A stretch of DNA of 64,000 nucleotides from Nonomuraea africana (GCF_014873535.1 NZ_JADBEF010000001.1:7316001-7380000); one strand, 5' to 3'; positions 52,901 to 61,303 are shown, counted from the first letter of the stretch. Notes: generated from the sequence alone by a model not told the origin. A program made the numbers and translations.

Positions 52901-53653
52901 CTCGGTTCCTTCGGTGTAAGGGTCGGCCACGACCCACGTGCCTTCCTTGGTGCTGAAAGAGCTGCGCACGTGGATCGGCAGGTTGAACCTGCGAGCGTAC
53001 TCGACGCAGCGCAGGTGCAGGATTTTCGCCCCGCAGGCGGCCATCTCCATCATCTCCTCGTAGGAGATCCTGGGGATCTGCTGCGCCTGGGGCACGATGC
53101 GGGGGTCGGCGGTGAAGATGCCGTCGACATCGGTGTAGATCTCGCAGACGTCGGCCTCCAGAGCCGCCGCCAGCGCCACCGCGGTGGTGTCGGAACCACC
53201 ACGGCCCAGCGTGGTGATGTCCTTGGTGTCCTGCGAGACGCCCTGGAAGCCGGCCACGATGGCGATCTGGCCTTCGTCGAGCGCCTCACGGATACGGCTC
53301 GGCGTCACGTCGATGATGCGCGCCTTGCCGTGCGTGGAGTCGGTGATCACGCCGGCCTGCGAGCCGGTGAACGAGCGCGCCTCGTGGCCCAGGTTGGCGA
53401 TCGCCATCGCCAGCAGGGCCATCGAGATGCGCTCACCCGCGGTCAGCAGCATGTCGAGTTCGCGCCCAGGGGGCAGCGGTGACACCTGCTCGGCCAGGTC
53501 GAGCAGTTCGTCCGTCGTGTCGCCCATCGCAGAGACGATGACGACGACCTCGTTGCCGGCTTTTTTCGTCGTGACGATCCGCTGCGCGACCCGCTTGATG
53601 CAGGACGCGTCGGCGACGGACGAACCACCGTACTTTTGCACAACGAGCGCCAC
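52379..53653 (-). CDS. lysC: Aspartate kinase
   Basis: A 424-residue aspartokinase. It starts ALVVQKYGGSSVADA and has VIVSAMGDTTDELLDL, then GRGGSDTTAVALAAAL, in the kinase domain. Two C-terminal ACT domains (from about residue 250; ITVVGVPDKVGEAAAIF and VSLVGAGMRSHPGVTA) give feedback control by lysine and threonine. The enzyme phosphorylates aspartate, the first step of the aspartate family. The gene is often also called ask. It carries an internal start for a regulatory beta subunit (see 52379-52900). Confidence 0.97.
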   Translation of the reverse strand: MALVVQKYGGSSVADASCIKRVAQRIVTTKKAGNEVVVIVSAMGDTTDELLDLAEQVSPLPPGRELDMLLTAGERISMALLAMAIANLGHEARSFTGSQAGVITDSTHGKARIIDVTPSRIREALDEGQIAIVAGFQGVSQDTKDITTLGRGGSDTTAVALAAALEADVCEIYTDVDGIFTADPRIVPQAQQIPRISYEEMMEMAACGAKILHLRCVEYARRFNLPIHVRSSFSTKEGTWVVADPYTEGTEMEQPIISGVAHDRSEAKITVVGVPDKVGEAAAIFKTLSEAEINIDMIVQNVSAAATGRTDISFTLPSTDSSTALAALKRIQDQVGFESLQYDDQIGKVSLVGAGMRSHPGVTATFFAALADAGVNIEMISTSEIRISVIVGQDGVDAAVAAAHRAFDLDSDQVEAVVYGGSGR

Positions 53654-53725
53654 GAGAGTCTCCCAGTCTGGACTGTGAGCTGCCAGTCTACTGGGGGGCT
53701 TCCATGGAGCAGATGGTATGGACCA

Positions 53726-54256
53726 CTATGTGGACAATGCCTCTTCTGCGACGTCCAGGCGGGAATGTGCGGCCAGCGCCTGGAGTGCGCGCATCGCCGC
53801 GCCCGCGTGGTTGCCCCAGGTGTTGAAGTAGGAGTACTGCCACCACCACAACGCCTCCAGCGGCCGGCCCGCGTGGTAGTGGCGCAGCCCGTGGACGAGG
53901 TCGGCGGCCACCGCGGTCAGGTCGTCGGACAGCCGGTACGGCGTGACGGCGGTGTCCTTGTAGGGGTCGAACACCTCGGCGTAGTCGTCCACCGCCTCGA
54001 GGCGCTCGGCCAGCGCCGTACGGACGCCGTCGACGTCCGGGTCCTCGCTCAACGGCGGCTCCCAGTTGCCCGACAGGATGACGTCCTGGCTCGCGCCGAG
54101 CTGGGCACCCGCGAGGCTCACCTGAGCGACCTCCACGAGCAGCAGCGACCAGATCGCGTCACCGCCCTCGCCGCCCGCGACCCTGGTCAGGCCGTCCAGA
54201 TAGTTCTGCGCGTGCCCTGCGATCTCGTCGGCGAGAGCGCTCCACTGATCAGACAT
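53726..54256 (-). CDS. DUF5063-family protein
   Basis: A 176-residue soluble protein. NYLDGLTRVAGGEGGDAIWSLLLVEVAQVSLAG, then YRLSDDLTAVAADLVHGLRHY and EALWWWQYSYFNTWGNHAGAA, match the DUF5063 proteins found beside recR in actinobacteria. Function unknown. GGAGG lies 7 bases before ATG 54256, which overlaps the recR stop by 8 bases, so it is the third gene of ybaB-recR-DUF5063. Its last codons contain a TTGTCCACA DnaA-box-like 9-mer (53729-53737). Confidence 0.85.
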   Translation of the reverse strand: MSDQWSALADEIAGHAQNYLDGLTRVAGGEGGDAIWSLLLVEVAQVSLAGAQLGASQDVILSGNWEPPLSEDPDVDGVRTALAERLEAVDDYAEVFDPYKDTAVTPYRLSDDLTAVAADLVHGLRHYHAGRPLEALWWWQYSYFNTWGNHAGAAMRALQALAAHSRLDVAEEALST

Positions 54257-54848
54257 CCAGCAGCCTCCGTCCTTCGAAAGCGCGGCCCAAGGTGACCTCG
54301 TCGGCGTACTCGAGATCACCGCCCACAGGCAGGCCGCTGGCCAGTCGTGTCACTTTCACGCCCATCGGCTTGACCAGCCGGGCGAGATAGGTCGCCGTCG
54401 CCTCCCCCTCCAGATTGGGGTCGGTGGCGAGGATGAGCTCGGTCACCCGGCCGTCGGCCAGCCTGGTCATGAGCTCACGGATGCGCAGGTCGTCGGGGCC
54501 GACGCCGTCGATCGGGCTGATCGCCCCGCCGAGCACGTGATAGGTGCCGCGGAACTCGCGCGTCTTCTCGATCGCGACGACGTCCTTGGACTCCTCCACC
54601 ACGCAGATCACATGAGGGTCGCGCCGCGCGTCGCGGCAGATCCGGCATTCCTCTTCGGAGGCGACGTTGCCGCAGACACGGCAGAACCGGACCTTCTCCT
54701 TGACCTCGAGCAGCGCGTGGGCCAGCCGCTTCACGTCGGTGGGATCGGCCGCCAGCAGGTGGAAGGCGATCCGCTGCGCGCTCTTGGGACCGACGCCCGG
54801 CAGCAGGCCCAGCTCGTCGATCAGGTTCTGGACGACCCCTTCGTACAT
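54249..54848 (-). CDS. recR: Recombination mediator RecR
   Basis: A 199-residue RecR. The helix-hairpin-helix region is LIDELGLLPGVGPKSAQRIA, the C4 zinc finger is FCRVCGNVASEEECRIC (about 55-71), and the Toprim domain has CVVEESKDVVAIEKTREFRG with LILATDPNLEGEATATYLA. RecR acts with RecO/RecF in loading RecA at gaps. It follows the ybaB stop by two bases in the conserved ybaB-recR operon. Confidence 0.97.
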   Translation of the reverse strand: MYEGVVQNLIDELGLLPGVGPKSAQRIAFHLLAADPTDVKRLAHALLEVKEKVRFCRVCGNVASEEECRICRDARRDPHVICVVEESKDVVAIEKTREFRGTYHVLGGAISPIDGVGPDDLRIRELMTRLADGRVTELILATDPNLEGEATATYLARLVKPMGVKVTRLASGLPVGGDLEYADEVTLGRAFEGRRLLDV

Positions 54849-54850
54849 GT

Positions 54851-55201
54851 CTAGAGCCCGGGAAGCTGGCCGAGGCCGCCGCCGCCGAGACCCTGGGCGA
54901 GCGGGCCGAGCTTCTCCTGCTGCAGGTCGGCTGCCGCTCGCACGGCGTCGCGGACGGCCGCGATGACCAGGTCGGCGATCGTGTCGGCGGTGTCCTGCGG
55001 GTCGTCGGCGTCGATGACGGTCGGGTTGATCTTGAGCTCGAGCAGCTCACCTGAACCGTTGACGACGGCCGTGACCATGCCGCCCCCGGCCGAGCCCTCG
55101 ATCTGCGCGTCGTTGAGCTCCTGCTGGGCGCTCACGAGCTGCTGCTGCATGAGCTGTGCCTGCTCCAGCAGCTGCTGCAGGTTGACATCCCCTGGGTTCA
55201 C
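54851..55201 (-). CDS. ybaB: YbaB/EbfC nucleoid-associated protein
   Basis: A 116-residue YbaB-family DNA-binding protein. A helical Gln-rich LQQLLEQAQLMQQQLVSAQQ opens it, followed by the typical GGGMVTAVVNGSGELLELKI and a terminal Gly/Leu tail. GAGGAG lies 9 bases before GTG 55201. It opens the ybaB-recR-DUF5063 operon; in many actinobacteria dnaX directly precedes it, but here the GAF regulator and repeats intervene. Confidence 0.95.
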   Translation of the reverse strand: MNPGDVNLQQLLEQAQLMQQQLVSAQQELNDAQIEGSAGGGMVTAVVNGSGELLELKINPTVIDADDPQDTADTIADLVIAAVRDAVRAAADLQQEKLGPLAQGLGGGGLGQLPGL

Positions 55202-55534
55202 CTTCGTGCGCTCCTCGCCTGCTCCGCGTCCTTAACTGTCACGAGCCTACGGTGTCTGAGCGCCGTCATGTACTGGGGAGCACATGCGTTTCATCTGCAT
55301 GCCATGGACCAGGGGTTTATGGCCGGATCCCAGCCCCCCTCCAGCGTCCGGGACCCGGCCCTCACGCCGACCGGAGCGGCCGCACCATGTCAGCGTGGGC
55401 CGTGACACTACCGAGACCGACGTTGCACACACGTTGCGAGCATTCAATCACCCTAAGCAATCCCCCGAATGGGTTGCGGATGTCGGTGATAACACGGATG
55501 CTTCGCCGTACAGCTCGACTACTTGGAGTGGCCG
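55202..55534. other. Divergent promoter region of ybaB and the GAF regulator
   Basis: 333 bp without a convincing gene. A direct repeat CGTTGC-N5-CGTTGC lies near 55422-55440, and an AT-richer stretch follows (55440-55500). I see no clean -35/-10 pair. The short frames here lack coding character. Confidence 0.5.
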
Positions 55535-56932
55535 ATGAGTGACGCGAACCTCGATGCGTACTCTCGCCGGCTTCGCCGGATCCACGAGACGACGGTCGGA
55601 GAGCCGCGGCAGCTGATCAGCGCGTCGTGGCGGAGGTCGAAAGAGGCTGGGGTCGATCCGGAGAGCCGTGCTGCGCCGCTGGTGTACGACGGCTCCCTCA
55701 TCAAGGACGTCCGCCAGTCGCACCCGCTCCAGCCGCTGCTGCCCATGCTCGCGGACACGCTGAGACGCATGGCCGACGAGGCCGAGCACATCATGATCGT
55801 GACGGACGCCGAGGGCAGGATCCTGTGGCGCGACGGCGACTTCGGCACCATGCGCCGCGCCGACATCGTCGGCCTGGCCGACGGCCACCACTGGTCCGAG
55901 ATCTCCGTCGGCACCAACGGCATCGGCACCGCGCTCGCCACCCGCAAGCCCGTCCACGTCTACTCCGAGGAGCACCTGCTGCGCGTGCTCCACTGCTGGT
56001 CGTGCAGCTCCGCGCCGATCATCGACCCCGACACCGACACCGTGCTCGGCTGCGTCGACGTCAGCGGCACCACCCGCAGCCTCCACCCCGCGACCGTCGC
56101 GCTCGTCGCCACCACGGCCAAGCTGGCCGAGGCGCGGCTCGCGCTGATGATGCACGAACGCGACGAGCGGCTGCGCAGGAGATACGACTCGCTCGTCCAG
56201 CGCGAGGGCGTCCTGATCACCAAGACGGGACGGGTCCTCGCGGGCGACCACTGGGGCAGGCTCGGCGCGCGAATCACCCTCCCCGAGCCGGGCGACATGG
56301 CCTGCCAGGCCGGAATCCTCGAGCCGTTCTTCGACGGCTTCCTCCTGCGGCCCGTCTCCCAGGCGGAGGCGCTGCCGCTGCGCCTCGCCTTCCTCGGCGA
56401 GGGGCCGCCCATCGCCCGCTACGGTGACCGCTACCTGACGCTCTCGCTGCGCCACGCCGAGATCCTGACCCTGCTCGCGCTGTACCCCTCGGGCCTTACC
56501 GCGGAGCAACTCTCCTATTACCTCTATGGCGAGGACGGTAACCCCGCCACGATCAGGCCCGAGATCTACCGGCTGCGCGCGCAGCTCGGCGAGGCGGTGG
56601 CGGCCAAGCCGTACCGGCTGGTCGCGCCCCTGTCCGCCGACTTCCTCGAACTCAAGCCATTGCTGGCGGCCAACGACCACGAGGCCGTCGCCCGGGCGTA
56701 CACGGGGCCGCTGCTGCCGCGCTCGGAGTCACCCGAGATCCGCAGCGCTCGCGACGAGCTGGAGGTGCAGGTACGCACGAGCCTCCTCACCCACGGCTCG
56801 GCCGACGACCTGTGGACGTACGCGCAGACGGCCAATGGGCGTGACGACTTCCAGATCCTCGAACGCGTCGCCGCCGCCCTCCCCTCCTCCGACCACCGCG
56901 CCGCCGCCGCCCGCGCGCGCCTCTCTCCCTGA
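55535..56932 (+). CDS. GAF-domain transcriptional regulator (AcoR/aldehyde-response type)
   Basis: A 465-residue cytoplasmic protein. A helical N-terminal region (1-80, PLLPMLADTLRRMADEAEH) leads into a GAF domain (about 85-210: IMIVTDAEGRILWRDGD, then ISVGTNGIGTALATRKPVHV, CWSCSSAPIIDPDT and VLGCVDVSGTTRSLHP). A C-terminal winged-helix-like domain (about 295-380: LTLSLRHAEILTLLALYPSG, then LYGEDGNPATIRPEIYRLRAQL) replaces the sigma-54 module of AcoR. These occur beside aldehyde dehydrogenases in other actinobacteria; none is here. GGAG lies 7 bases before ATG 55535. Confidence 0.85.
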   Translation: MSDANLDAYSRRLRRIHETTVGEPRQLISASWRRSKEAGVDPESRAAPLVYDGSLIKDVRQSHPLQPLLPMLADTLRRMADEAEHIMIVTDAEGRILWRDGDFGTMRRADIVGLADGHHWSEISVGTNGIGTALATRKPVHVYSEEHLLRVLHCWSCSSAPIIDPDTDTVLGCVDVSGTTRSLHPATVALVATTAKLAEARLALMMHERDERLRRRYDSLVQREGVLITKTGRVLAGDHWGRLGARITLPEPGDMACQAGILEPFFDGFLLRPVSQAEALPLRLAFLGEGPPIARYGDRYLTLSLRHAEILTLLALYPSGLTAEQLSYYLYGEDGNPATIRPEIYRLRAQLGEAVAAKPYRLVAPLSADFLELKPLLAANDHEAVARAYTGPLLPRSESPEIRSARDELEVQVRTSLLTHGSADDLWTYAQTANGRDDFQILERVAAALPSSDHRAAAARARLSP

Positions 56933-56940
56933 CTTTTCTG

Positions 56941-57115
56941 TACGGCAGGCACCGCCCGCTGCTCACAGCTTTCTCCCGGTGACCGCCCTCTCTGCACGAC
57001 AGGCACCGCCCGCTGGTCACAGCTTTCTCCCGGTGACCGCTCTCTCTGCACGACAGGCACCGCCCGCTGGTCACAGCGTTCTCCCGGTGACTGCTCTCTC
57101 TGTACGGCAGGCACC
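56941..57115. repeat. 54-bp tandem repeat, three full copies and a partial fourth
   Basis: AGGCACC recurs at 56947, 57001, 57055 and 57109, a constant 54-bp period. Copies 2 and 3 contain GGTCAC-N12-GTGACY, a hairpin-forming inverted repeat. The array starts a few bases after the GAF-gene stop, in the 512-bp gap (56933-57444) between that gene and the convergent dnaX. The 54-bp unit keeps frame on both strands, but no start or ribosome-binding site supports a gene. Confidence 0.85.
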
Positions 57116-57275
57116 CTTGAGCGCCCCGCTGGTCACGGGGCCGGGGTCTGTCCAGGGATACGCATTACCGAGCGCCCATGGCTGGCCACCCCAACGGAAG
57201 GGCCATTCCCGGGATACCGACGCGCCTGGACAGCCACGCCCTGGGGATCAACCTCGCGGGAAGCCCGACCCTGAA

Positions 57276-57365
57276 AACCAGCACGTCTGAGAATCCGACC
57301 CCCCGAGCAACCAGCACCCTTTGGGAAGCCGACCCGGAGGCAACCAGCCCCCGAGAAACCAGCAC
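57276..57365. repeat. Degenerate 33-bp repeat downstream of dnaX
   Basis: AACCAGCAC occurs at 57276, 57309 and 57357, with AACCAGCCC at 57342; the first three spacings include 33, 33 and 15 bp. Each is followed by a GGA(A/G)-GCC-GACCC-like block. It lies just past the dnaX stop (on its strand) and has no coding support. Confidence 0.6.
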
Positions 57366-57444
57366 CCTGGAGGCCGGTTCCGATCGCTCGGAAGGTCGGC
57401 CCTCGGAGGTTGGTCCTCAGAATGGCCGATCCCCGGATGGTCGA

Positions 57445-60327
57445 TCAGGTGTGGTCGATTTCGCCGATCATTTGGGCGCCGAGTTCGCGTTGGAGCAAGG
57501 CCATGCCGCTGAGCTCGTCGACATCCGCGTTGGCGTCGTTGAGCGGGTCGACGTCGTCGGACTCGGGACCGCGCTGCCGTCCAGGAATCGCGTCGGGCCA
57601 CCCGCCCGAGCCGCCACCCTGCCGGGACGCGGGCACACGGGGACCCGCCTGCGCCGCCGCCTGGGCCGCGGCCTTCGCCGCCGACCGCGCCGCCGCCAGA
57701 CCGGGGCTGGGCGTCCGGGCCGCCTGCGCAGAACCTGAGGATCGGCTCGTCCCCTGCGTGGGGCTCGGCATGGGCGGCATGCCAGGATCCGGATCGTCGG
57801 GCGCCTGCGGCCAGGACTCGTCGGTGGTCAGCCGCTCCCGCTGATCGCCACCGGACACGCCTCCCTGACCCCCGTCACCGAGGCCCTCGGAAGCACCCCC
57901 TCCGGGAAAACCGCCGCCGGGAGCAACGGCTCCAGAAGCAGCGCCCTCAGGAACCCCGACTCCAGCGACGCCCACGCTCGATGCGCCCGCAGGAGCGCCT
58001 GCACCGGACGCGCCTCCGACAACGCCGCCCCCGGGAACACCTGCCCCCGGCGCTCCTGCGGAAGCACCTCCCCCGGGAACACCAGGAACAGGCACTCCCC
58101 CAGAAGCGCTTCCCCCGGGAACACCTGCGCCAGGCGCGCCTCCGGAAGCACCTCCGCCAGGAACGCCGGCACCGGGCACTCCTCCGGCAGCACCTCCGCT
58201 GGGAACGCCCGCACCGGGCGCGCCTCCATAGGCGTCGCCACCTGGGACACCAGCTACCGCGGCACCACCGGCAAAGCCGCCGGTCGAAGCAGCCTCCTCA
58301 GGAGCACCGCCTCCAGCGACACCAGTTCCGGCGACACCGGTTCCAGCGGGAGCGCCGCCATGGCCGCCGTTCCCGGCGGGACCACCCTGAAAGCCGCCGG
58401 GCGAGACACCAGGACCGCCGGGTGAGACACCGGGGCCACCGCTCGGCCCGCCATGCGGAGCCTGGGGAGCGCCGGGACCGGGCTGAGGCGGGCGACCCTG
58501 CGGCGCGGGTGAGCCCCCGACCACCGCCTCGACTCGCCACGTGCCGCCCAGGACGTCGCCCAGCGCACCGGCCACGACGGCGTCCTTGCCGCCACCGGTG
58601 AAGTTCTTCATCGCGCCGACCTGGCTGAACCCCAGCGTGACGACGTTGCCCTCGACGCCGACCACCTGGGCGTTGGTGTTGACGTTCGCCCAGACGACGA
58701 TGCTGCGCTTCTTCAGCGCGGCCAGAACGGCGGGCCACTGCTGCTGCAACTGCCCCGCACCACCGGCAGCGGGCGGAGCGTAGGCGGGAGCCTGCTGAAC
58801 CGGCTGCTCGGGCTGCGGCGTGGGAGCTCCAGGCCTGACCGTCTCCGGCCAGTCGTCCCCTGCACTGGCCGCGCCGGAGCCAGAGGCGGCCCCCATCACA
58901 CCGGGAGCGCCCGAACCAGTGCCCCCCGTCCCGGGGGTGCTCGGCGCCGCCGCGCCCGAGGGGGCGGACGCCGTACCCGCCTGCCCGGATCCCGCATCGG
59001 AGGTGACGGCGGCCGGGGAACCGGCGGCGTCGCCGGAAGCGGCAGCCGCCCCGGAAGGCCCGGACGTCGTCATGGAAGCAGCAGGCTCGCCGTAGGAGCC
59101 GGCCGCGGCTCCGGCGCCGTGGGTGCCTGCCGTACCACCAGGGGCTGGACGGGACGCCATCTGGGCGACCACGCCGCCGCGCTCCAGGCGTTCGAGGCGG
59201 GCCAGCAGCGCGCCCTCGCCCTGGGCAGCGCCGGGCAGCAGCACCCGCGCGCACATCAGCTCGAGCAGCAACCGGGGCGACGTGGCGCCGCGCATCTCGG
59301 TGAGGCCCGCATTGAACAGCTCGGCCGCACGGGTCAGCTCGGCGGGACCCATCGAGGCGGCCTGGGCGACGAGGCGTTCGAGCTCGTCGGCGGGACGGTC
59401 GAGCAGGCCGCTGGTCGCCGCCTCGGGGACGTTGGCGAGGATCACCAGGTCGCGGAAGCGTTCGAGCAGGTCGGCGGCGAACCTGCGCGGGTCGTGCCCA
59501 CCCTCGATGACCCGGTTGACGGTGTGGAAGACCGCGGCCCCCTCGCGCCTGGCGAAGGCGTCGACCACCTCGTCGAGCAGGTCGCCGTCGGTGTAGCCGA
59601 GCAGGGAGACGGCCTTGGCGTAGGTGATGCCGTCGTCATCGGCTCCGGCGAGGAGCTGGTCGAGGATGGACAGCGAGTCACGCGCGGAGCCCGCGCCCGC
59701 CCTGACGACCAGCGGCAGCGCGGCAGGCTCGTAGGGGACGCTCTCGGAGGTGAGGATCTCCTCCATCAGCGCCTTGAGCGTCGCGGGCGGCATCAGCCGG
59801 AACGGGTAGTGGTGGGTGCGCGACTTGATCGTGCCGATGACCTTCTCGGGCTCGGTCGTCGCGAAGATGAACTTCAGGTGCGGCGGGGGCTCCTCGACGA
59901 GCTTGAGCAGCGCGTTGAAACCCTCGCGGGTCACCATGTGCGCCTCGTCGATGATGTAGATCTTGTAGCGCGCCGAGACGGGGGCGAAGAACGCCCGCTC
60001 GCGCAGGTCGCGCGCGTCGTCGACGCCGCCGTGGGAGGCCGCGTCGATCTCGATGACGTCGAGGTGACCAGGACCCGTGGGGGCGAGCGCCACACACGAC
60101 TCGCACTCGCCGCAGGGGTCGGGCGTCGGGCCCTTCGCACAGTTGAGGGAGCGCGCCAGGATGCGCGCACTGGAAGTCTTGCCGCACCCGCGCGGACCGC
60201 TGAAGAGATAGGCGTGGTTGATCCGGCCGGTGCGCAGCGCCTGCCGCAAGGGATCGGTGACGTGTTCCTGACCCTTGACCTCGGCGAAGGTTCCGGGCCG
60301 GTACTTGCGGTAAAGCGCAAGACTCAT
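57445..60327 (-). CDS. dnaX: DNA polymerase III subunit gamma/tau with collagen-like expansion
   Basis: A 960-residue clamp-loader subunit, clearly longer than usual. The AAA+ core is intact: LYRKYRPGTFAEVKGQEHV, Walker A GPRGCGKTSSARILAR, the zinc cysteines in DPCGECESC, IDEAHMVTREGFNALLKLVE as Walker B/DEAH, and the SRC-like SARDSLSILDQLL. After about residue 370 comes a Gly/Ala/Ser/Pro-rich linker, then a tau-like domain (LQQQWPAVLAALKKRSIVVW), then a second linker dominated by (G)VPGGGASGG-type repeats (57860-58450). GTG/ATG ambiguity is nil: ATG 60327 matches the family start. The gene lies 36 bp downstream of the SRP RNA on the same strand. Confidence 0.96.
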   Translation of the reverse strand: MSLALYRKYRPGTFAEVKGQEHVTDPLRQALRTGRINHAYLFSGPRGCGKTSSARILARSLNCAKGPTPDPCGECESCVALAPTGPGHLDVIEIDAASHGGVDDARDLRERAFFAPVSARYKIYIIDEAHMVTREGFNALLKLVEEPPPHLKFIFATTEPEKVIGTIKSRTHHYPFRLMPPATLKALMEEILTSESVPYEPAALPLVVRAGAGSARDSLSILDQLLAGADDDGITYAKAVSLLGYTDGDLLDEVVDAFARREGAAVFHTVNRVIEGGHDPRRFAADLLERFRDLVILANVPEAATSGLLDRPADELERLVAQAASMGPAELTRAAELFNAGLTEMRGATSPRLLLELMCARVLLPGAAQGEGALLARLERLERGGVVAQMASRPAPGGTAGTHGAGAAAGSYGEPAASMTTSGPSGAAAASGDAAGSPAAVTSDAGSGQAGTASAPSGAAAPSTPGTGGTGSGAPGVMGAASGSGAASAGDDWPETVRPGAPTPQPEQPVQQAPAYAPPAAGGAGQLQQQWPAVLAALKKRSIVVWANVNTNAQVVGVEGNVVTLGFSQVGAMKNFTGGGKDAVVAGALGDVLGGTWRVEAVVGGSPAPQGRPPQPGPGAPQAPHGGPSGGPGVSPGGPGVSPGGFQGGPAGNGGHGGAPAGTGVAGTGVAGGGAPEEAASTGGFAGGAAVAGVPGGDAYGGAPGAGVPSGGAAGGVPGAGVPGGGASGGAPGAGVPGGSASGGVPVPGVPGGGASAGAPGAGVPGGGVVGGASGAGAPAGASSVGVAGVGVPEGAASGAVAPGGGFPGGGASEGLGDGGQGGVSGGDQRERLTTDESWPQAPDDPDPGMPPMPSPTQGTSRSSGSAQAARTPSPGLAAARSAAKAAAQAAAQAGPRVPASRQGGGSGGWPDAIPGRQRGPESDDVDPLNDANADVDELSGMALLQRELGAQMIGEIDHT
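57860..58450 (-). repeat. Collagen-like Gly-Pro repeat tract in dnaX
   Basis: Roughly 15-residue units such as GGAPGAGVPGGGAS recur about ten times with substitutions. The tract has G at nearly every third position in parts. It lies between the tau domain and the C-terminus and is read in frame without stops. Confidence 0.75.
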
Positions 60328-60362
60328 GCGACCATCCCGCCTGCGAGGGGGCTTCCAATGAA

Positions 60363-60453
60363 GAGACCCCTCGCACACCCGCCAGAGCCCGCTTATCCTT
60401 GCTGCCTTCCGGCCCTGGGGAGGTTCACAGGATGACGCCGCGCGAGGGGTCCT
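60363..60453 (-). ncRNA. ffs: Signal recognition particle RNA (4.5S type)
   Basis: On the minus strand the conserved apical hairpin reads GGGCCGGAAGGCAGCAAGG, with the GGAA tetraloop and the asymmetric loop that binds Ffh. The outer helix is closed by GGACCCCUCGC and GCGAGGGGUC. Length is about 88-91 nt. A TAGACT -10 box (60459-60464) lies 6 bases upstream of the predicted 5' end. It is placed directly before dnaX, as in other actinobacteria. Confidence 0.93.
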
Positions 60454-60458
60454 ACGAC

Positions 60459-60464
60459 AGTCTA
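60459..60464 (-). promoter_or_regulatory. -10 box of the SRP RNA gene
   Basis: TAGACT on the minus strand, 6 bases before the predicted RNA 5' end at about 60452. No clear -35 is seen. Confidence 0.5.
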
Positions 60465-60524
60465 GCCCCGTACGGCAGTGCTCGCTCACGCTAAATCGTG
60501 GTCTCTTCATCGCGAAGAGTCCGG

Positions 60525-60530
60525 TAAGCT
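60525..60530 (+). promoter_or_regulatory. -10 box of the tRNA-Ser gene
   Basis: TAAGCT, 7 bases before the first base of the tRNA at 60538. Confidence 0.5.
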
Positions 60531-60537
60531 TCTCGAC

Positions 60538-60625
60538 GGAGGATTCGCCTAGTGGCCGAGGGCGCACGCTTGGAAAGCGTGTAAGGGGCAACCCTTCAGG
60601 AGTTCAAATCTCCTATCCTCCGCCA
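60538..60625 (+). tRNA. tRNA-Ser (anticodon GGA)
   Basis: The acceptor stem GGAGGAT pairs with ATCCTCC. The anticodon stem CACGC/GCGTG holds the loop TTGGAAA, giving anticodon GGA (60572-60574) for UCC/UCU. A long variable arm (AAGGGGCAACCCTT) marks a class II serine tRNA, and the T arm has GTTCAAATC. The CCA end appears to be encoded (60623-60625). It diverges from ffs-dnaX. Confidence 0.96.
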
Positions 60626-60629
60626 GTTC

Positions 60630-60675
60630 GAAGGGGCCATGCCGAGATCATCGGCATGGCCCCTTCGGCTTTGTG
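60630..60675 (+). terminator. Rho-independent terminator of tRNA-Ser
   Basis: GAAGGGGCCATGCCG (60630-60644) pairs perfectly with CGGCATGGCCCCTTC (60652-60666), 15 bp with a 7-base loop, followed by GGCTTTGTGG. Confidence 0.88.
60640..60673 (+). repeat. Direct repeat, copy 1 (right half of tRNA terminator)
   Basis: This 34-bp segment recurs at 61778-61811 with about three mismatches, sharing CGAGATCATCGGCATGGCCC. The copies bracket 1.1 kb carrying the small secreted-protein gene and the VOC gene. Confidence 0.8.
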
Positions 60676-60758
60676 GCCCTTCGAGGTCGTTCGCCGACTC
60701 CCAAAGCACCACTGTGTCCCGAACGGCATCCGTGACGTGCTGGTACCGGCGCGCTAGC

Positions 60759-61061
60759 CTATTCCGGATATTGATCGCTGATCTCGGGACAGCCCGGCGG
60801 CTCTACGATCTCCACTCCCATGGGCGCCACAGTCCCAACCTTCACATCGGGCACGTAGCCCCTGGACACCATCACGGACGGAGTCGGGCTGGGCAGGAGA
60901 GCCTCTGCCTTCCGCATCGCCTCCAGGAACAGCGCCTCCCGCGAGAGGTGTTCGGCATCTGCGAGGGGTTGCACTCCGCAATCTGGTGGAGCGCTGGTGC
61001 TGAGCGTCGGCATCGCCGCCAACGCCAGAATCAGCAGGAAGGCCATGCTCCGCCGCTTCAC
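60759..61061 (-). CDS. Small secreted protein of unknown function
   Basis: A 100-residue protein with a clear signal peptide: basic start MKRRS, hydrophobic AFLLILALAAMPTLS, then a small-residue cleavage region TSAPP. The mature part (about 75 residues) has two cysteines (PPDCGVQ and PPGCPEI), one near each end, which could form a disulfide. GTG 61061 or ATG 61046 can start it. No homologue is recognised; it lies in a cassette bounded by direct repeats. Confidence 0.6.
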   Translation of the reverse strand: MKRRSMAFLLILALAAMPTLSTSAPPDCGVQPLADAEHLSREALFLEAMRKAEALLPSPTPSVMVSRGYVPDVKVGTVAPMGVEIVEPPGCPEISDQYPE

Positions 61062-61303
61062 TCACCCTCACTTCCAACCGATGGCACCGTGCGCCCGCCC
61101 AAAGAGCCAGCCGGGCAAGGGATTCCGCACGTTCGGGTCAGACGTCCAATTCCTCCGACGCCACCGTCTCATCCGCGGGCGGCGGCGGATGTCCGCCTTC
61201 ATCCCCCAGCCGACAACCGGAGGTCCTCCGCGTAGGCGTAGGACGGCTCATCGTCAGCAAATGGGCTGACCACATCGTGACCAGCATGGAACGCCGGGCT
61301 CGC

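Noticed and set aside
55252..55542. Two overlapping short frames (96 and 84 codons) upstream of the GAF regulator
   Set aside because: No ribosome-binding site, no domain, poor codon pattern; the interval is better read as a divergent promoter region.
56526..57290. 254-codon frame containing an 18-residue repeat
   Set aside because: It overlaps the GAF regulator in another frame and has no plausible start; the periodicity comes from the 54-bp DNA repeat.
57445..60591. dnaX starting at 60591 (1048 codons)
   Set aside because: The extension runs through the SRP RNA gene; the family start is MSLALYRKYRP at 60327.
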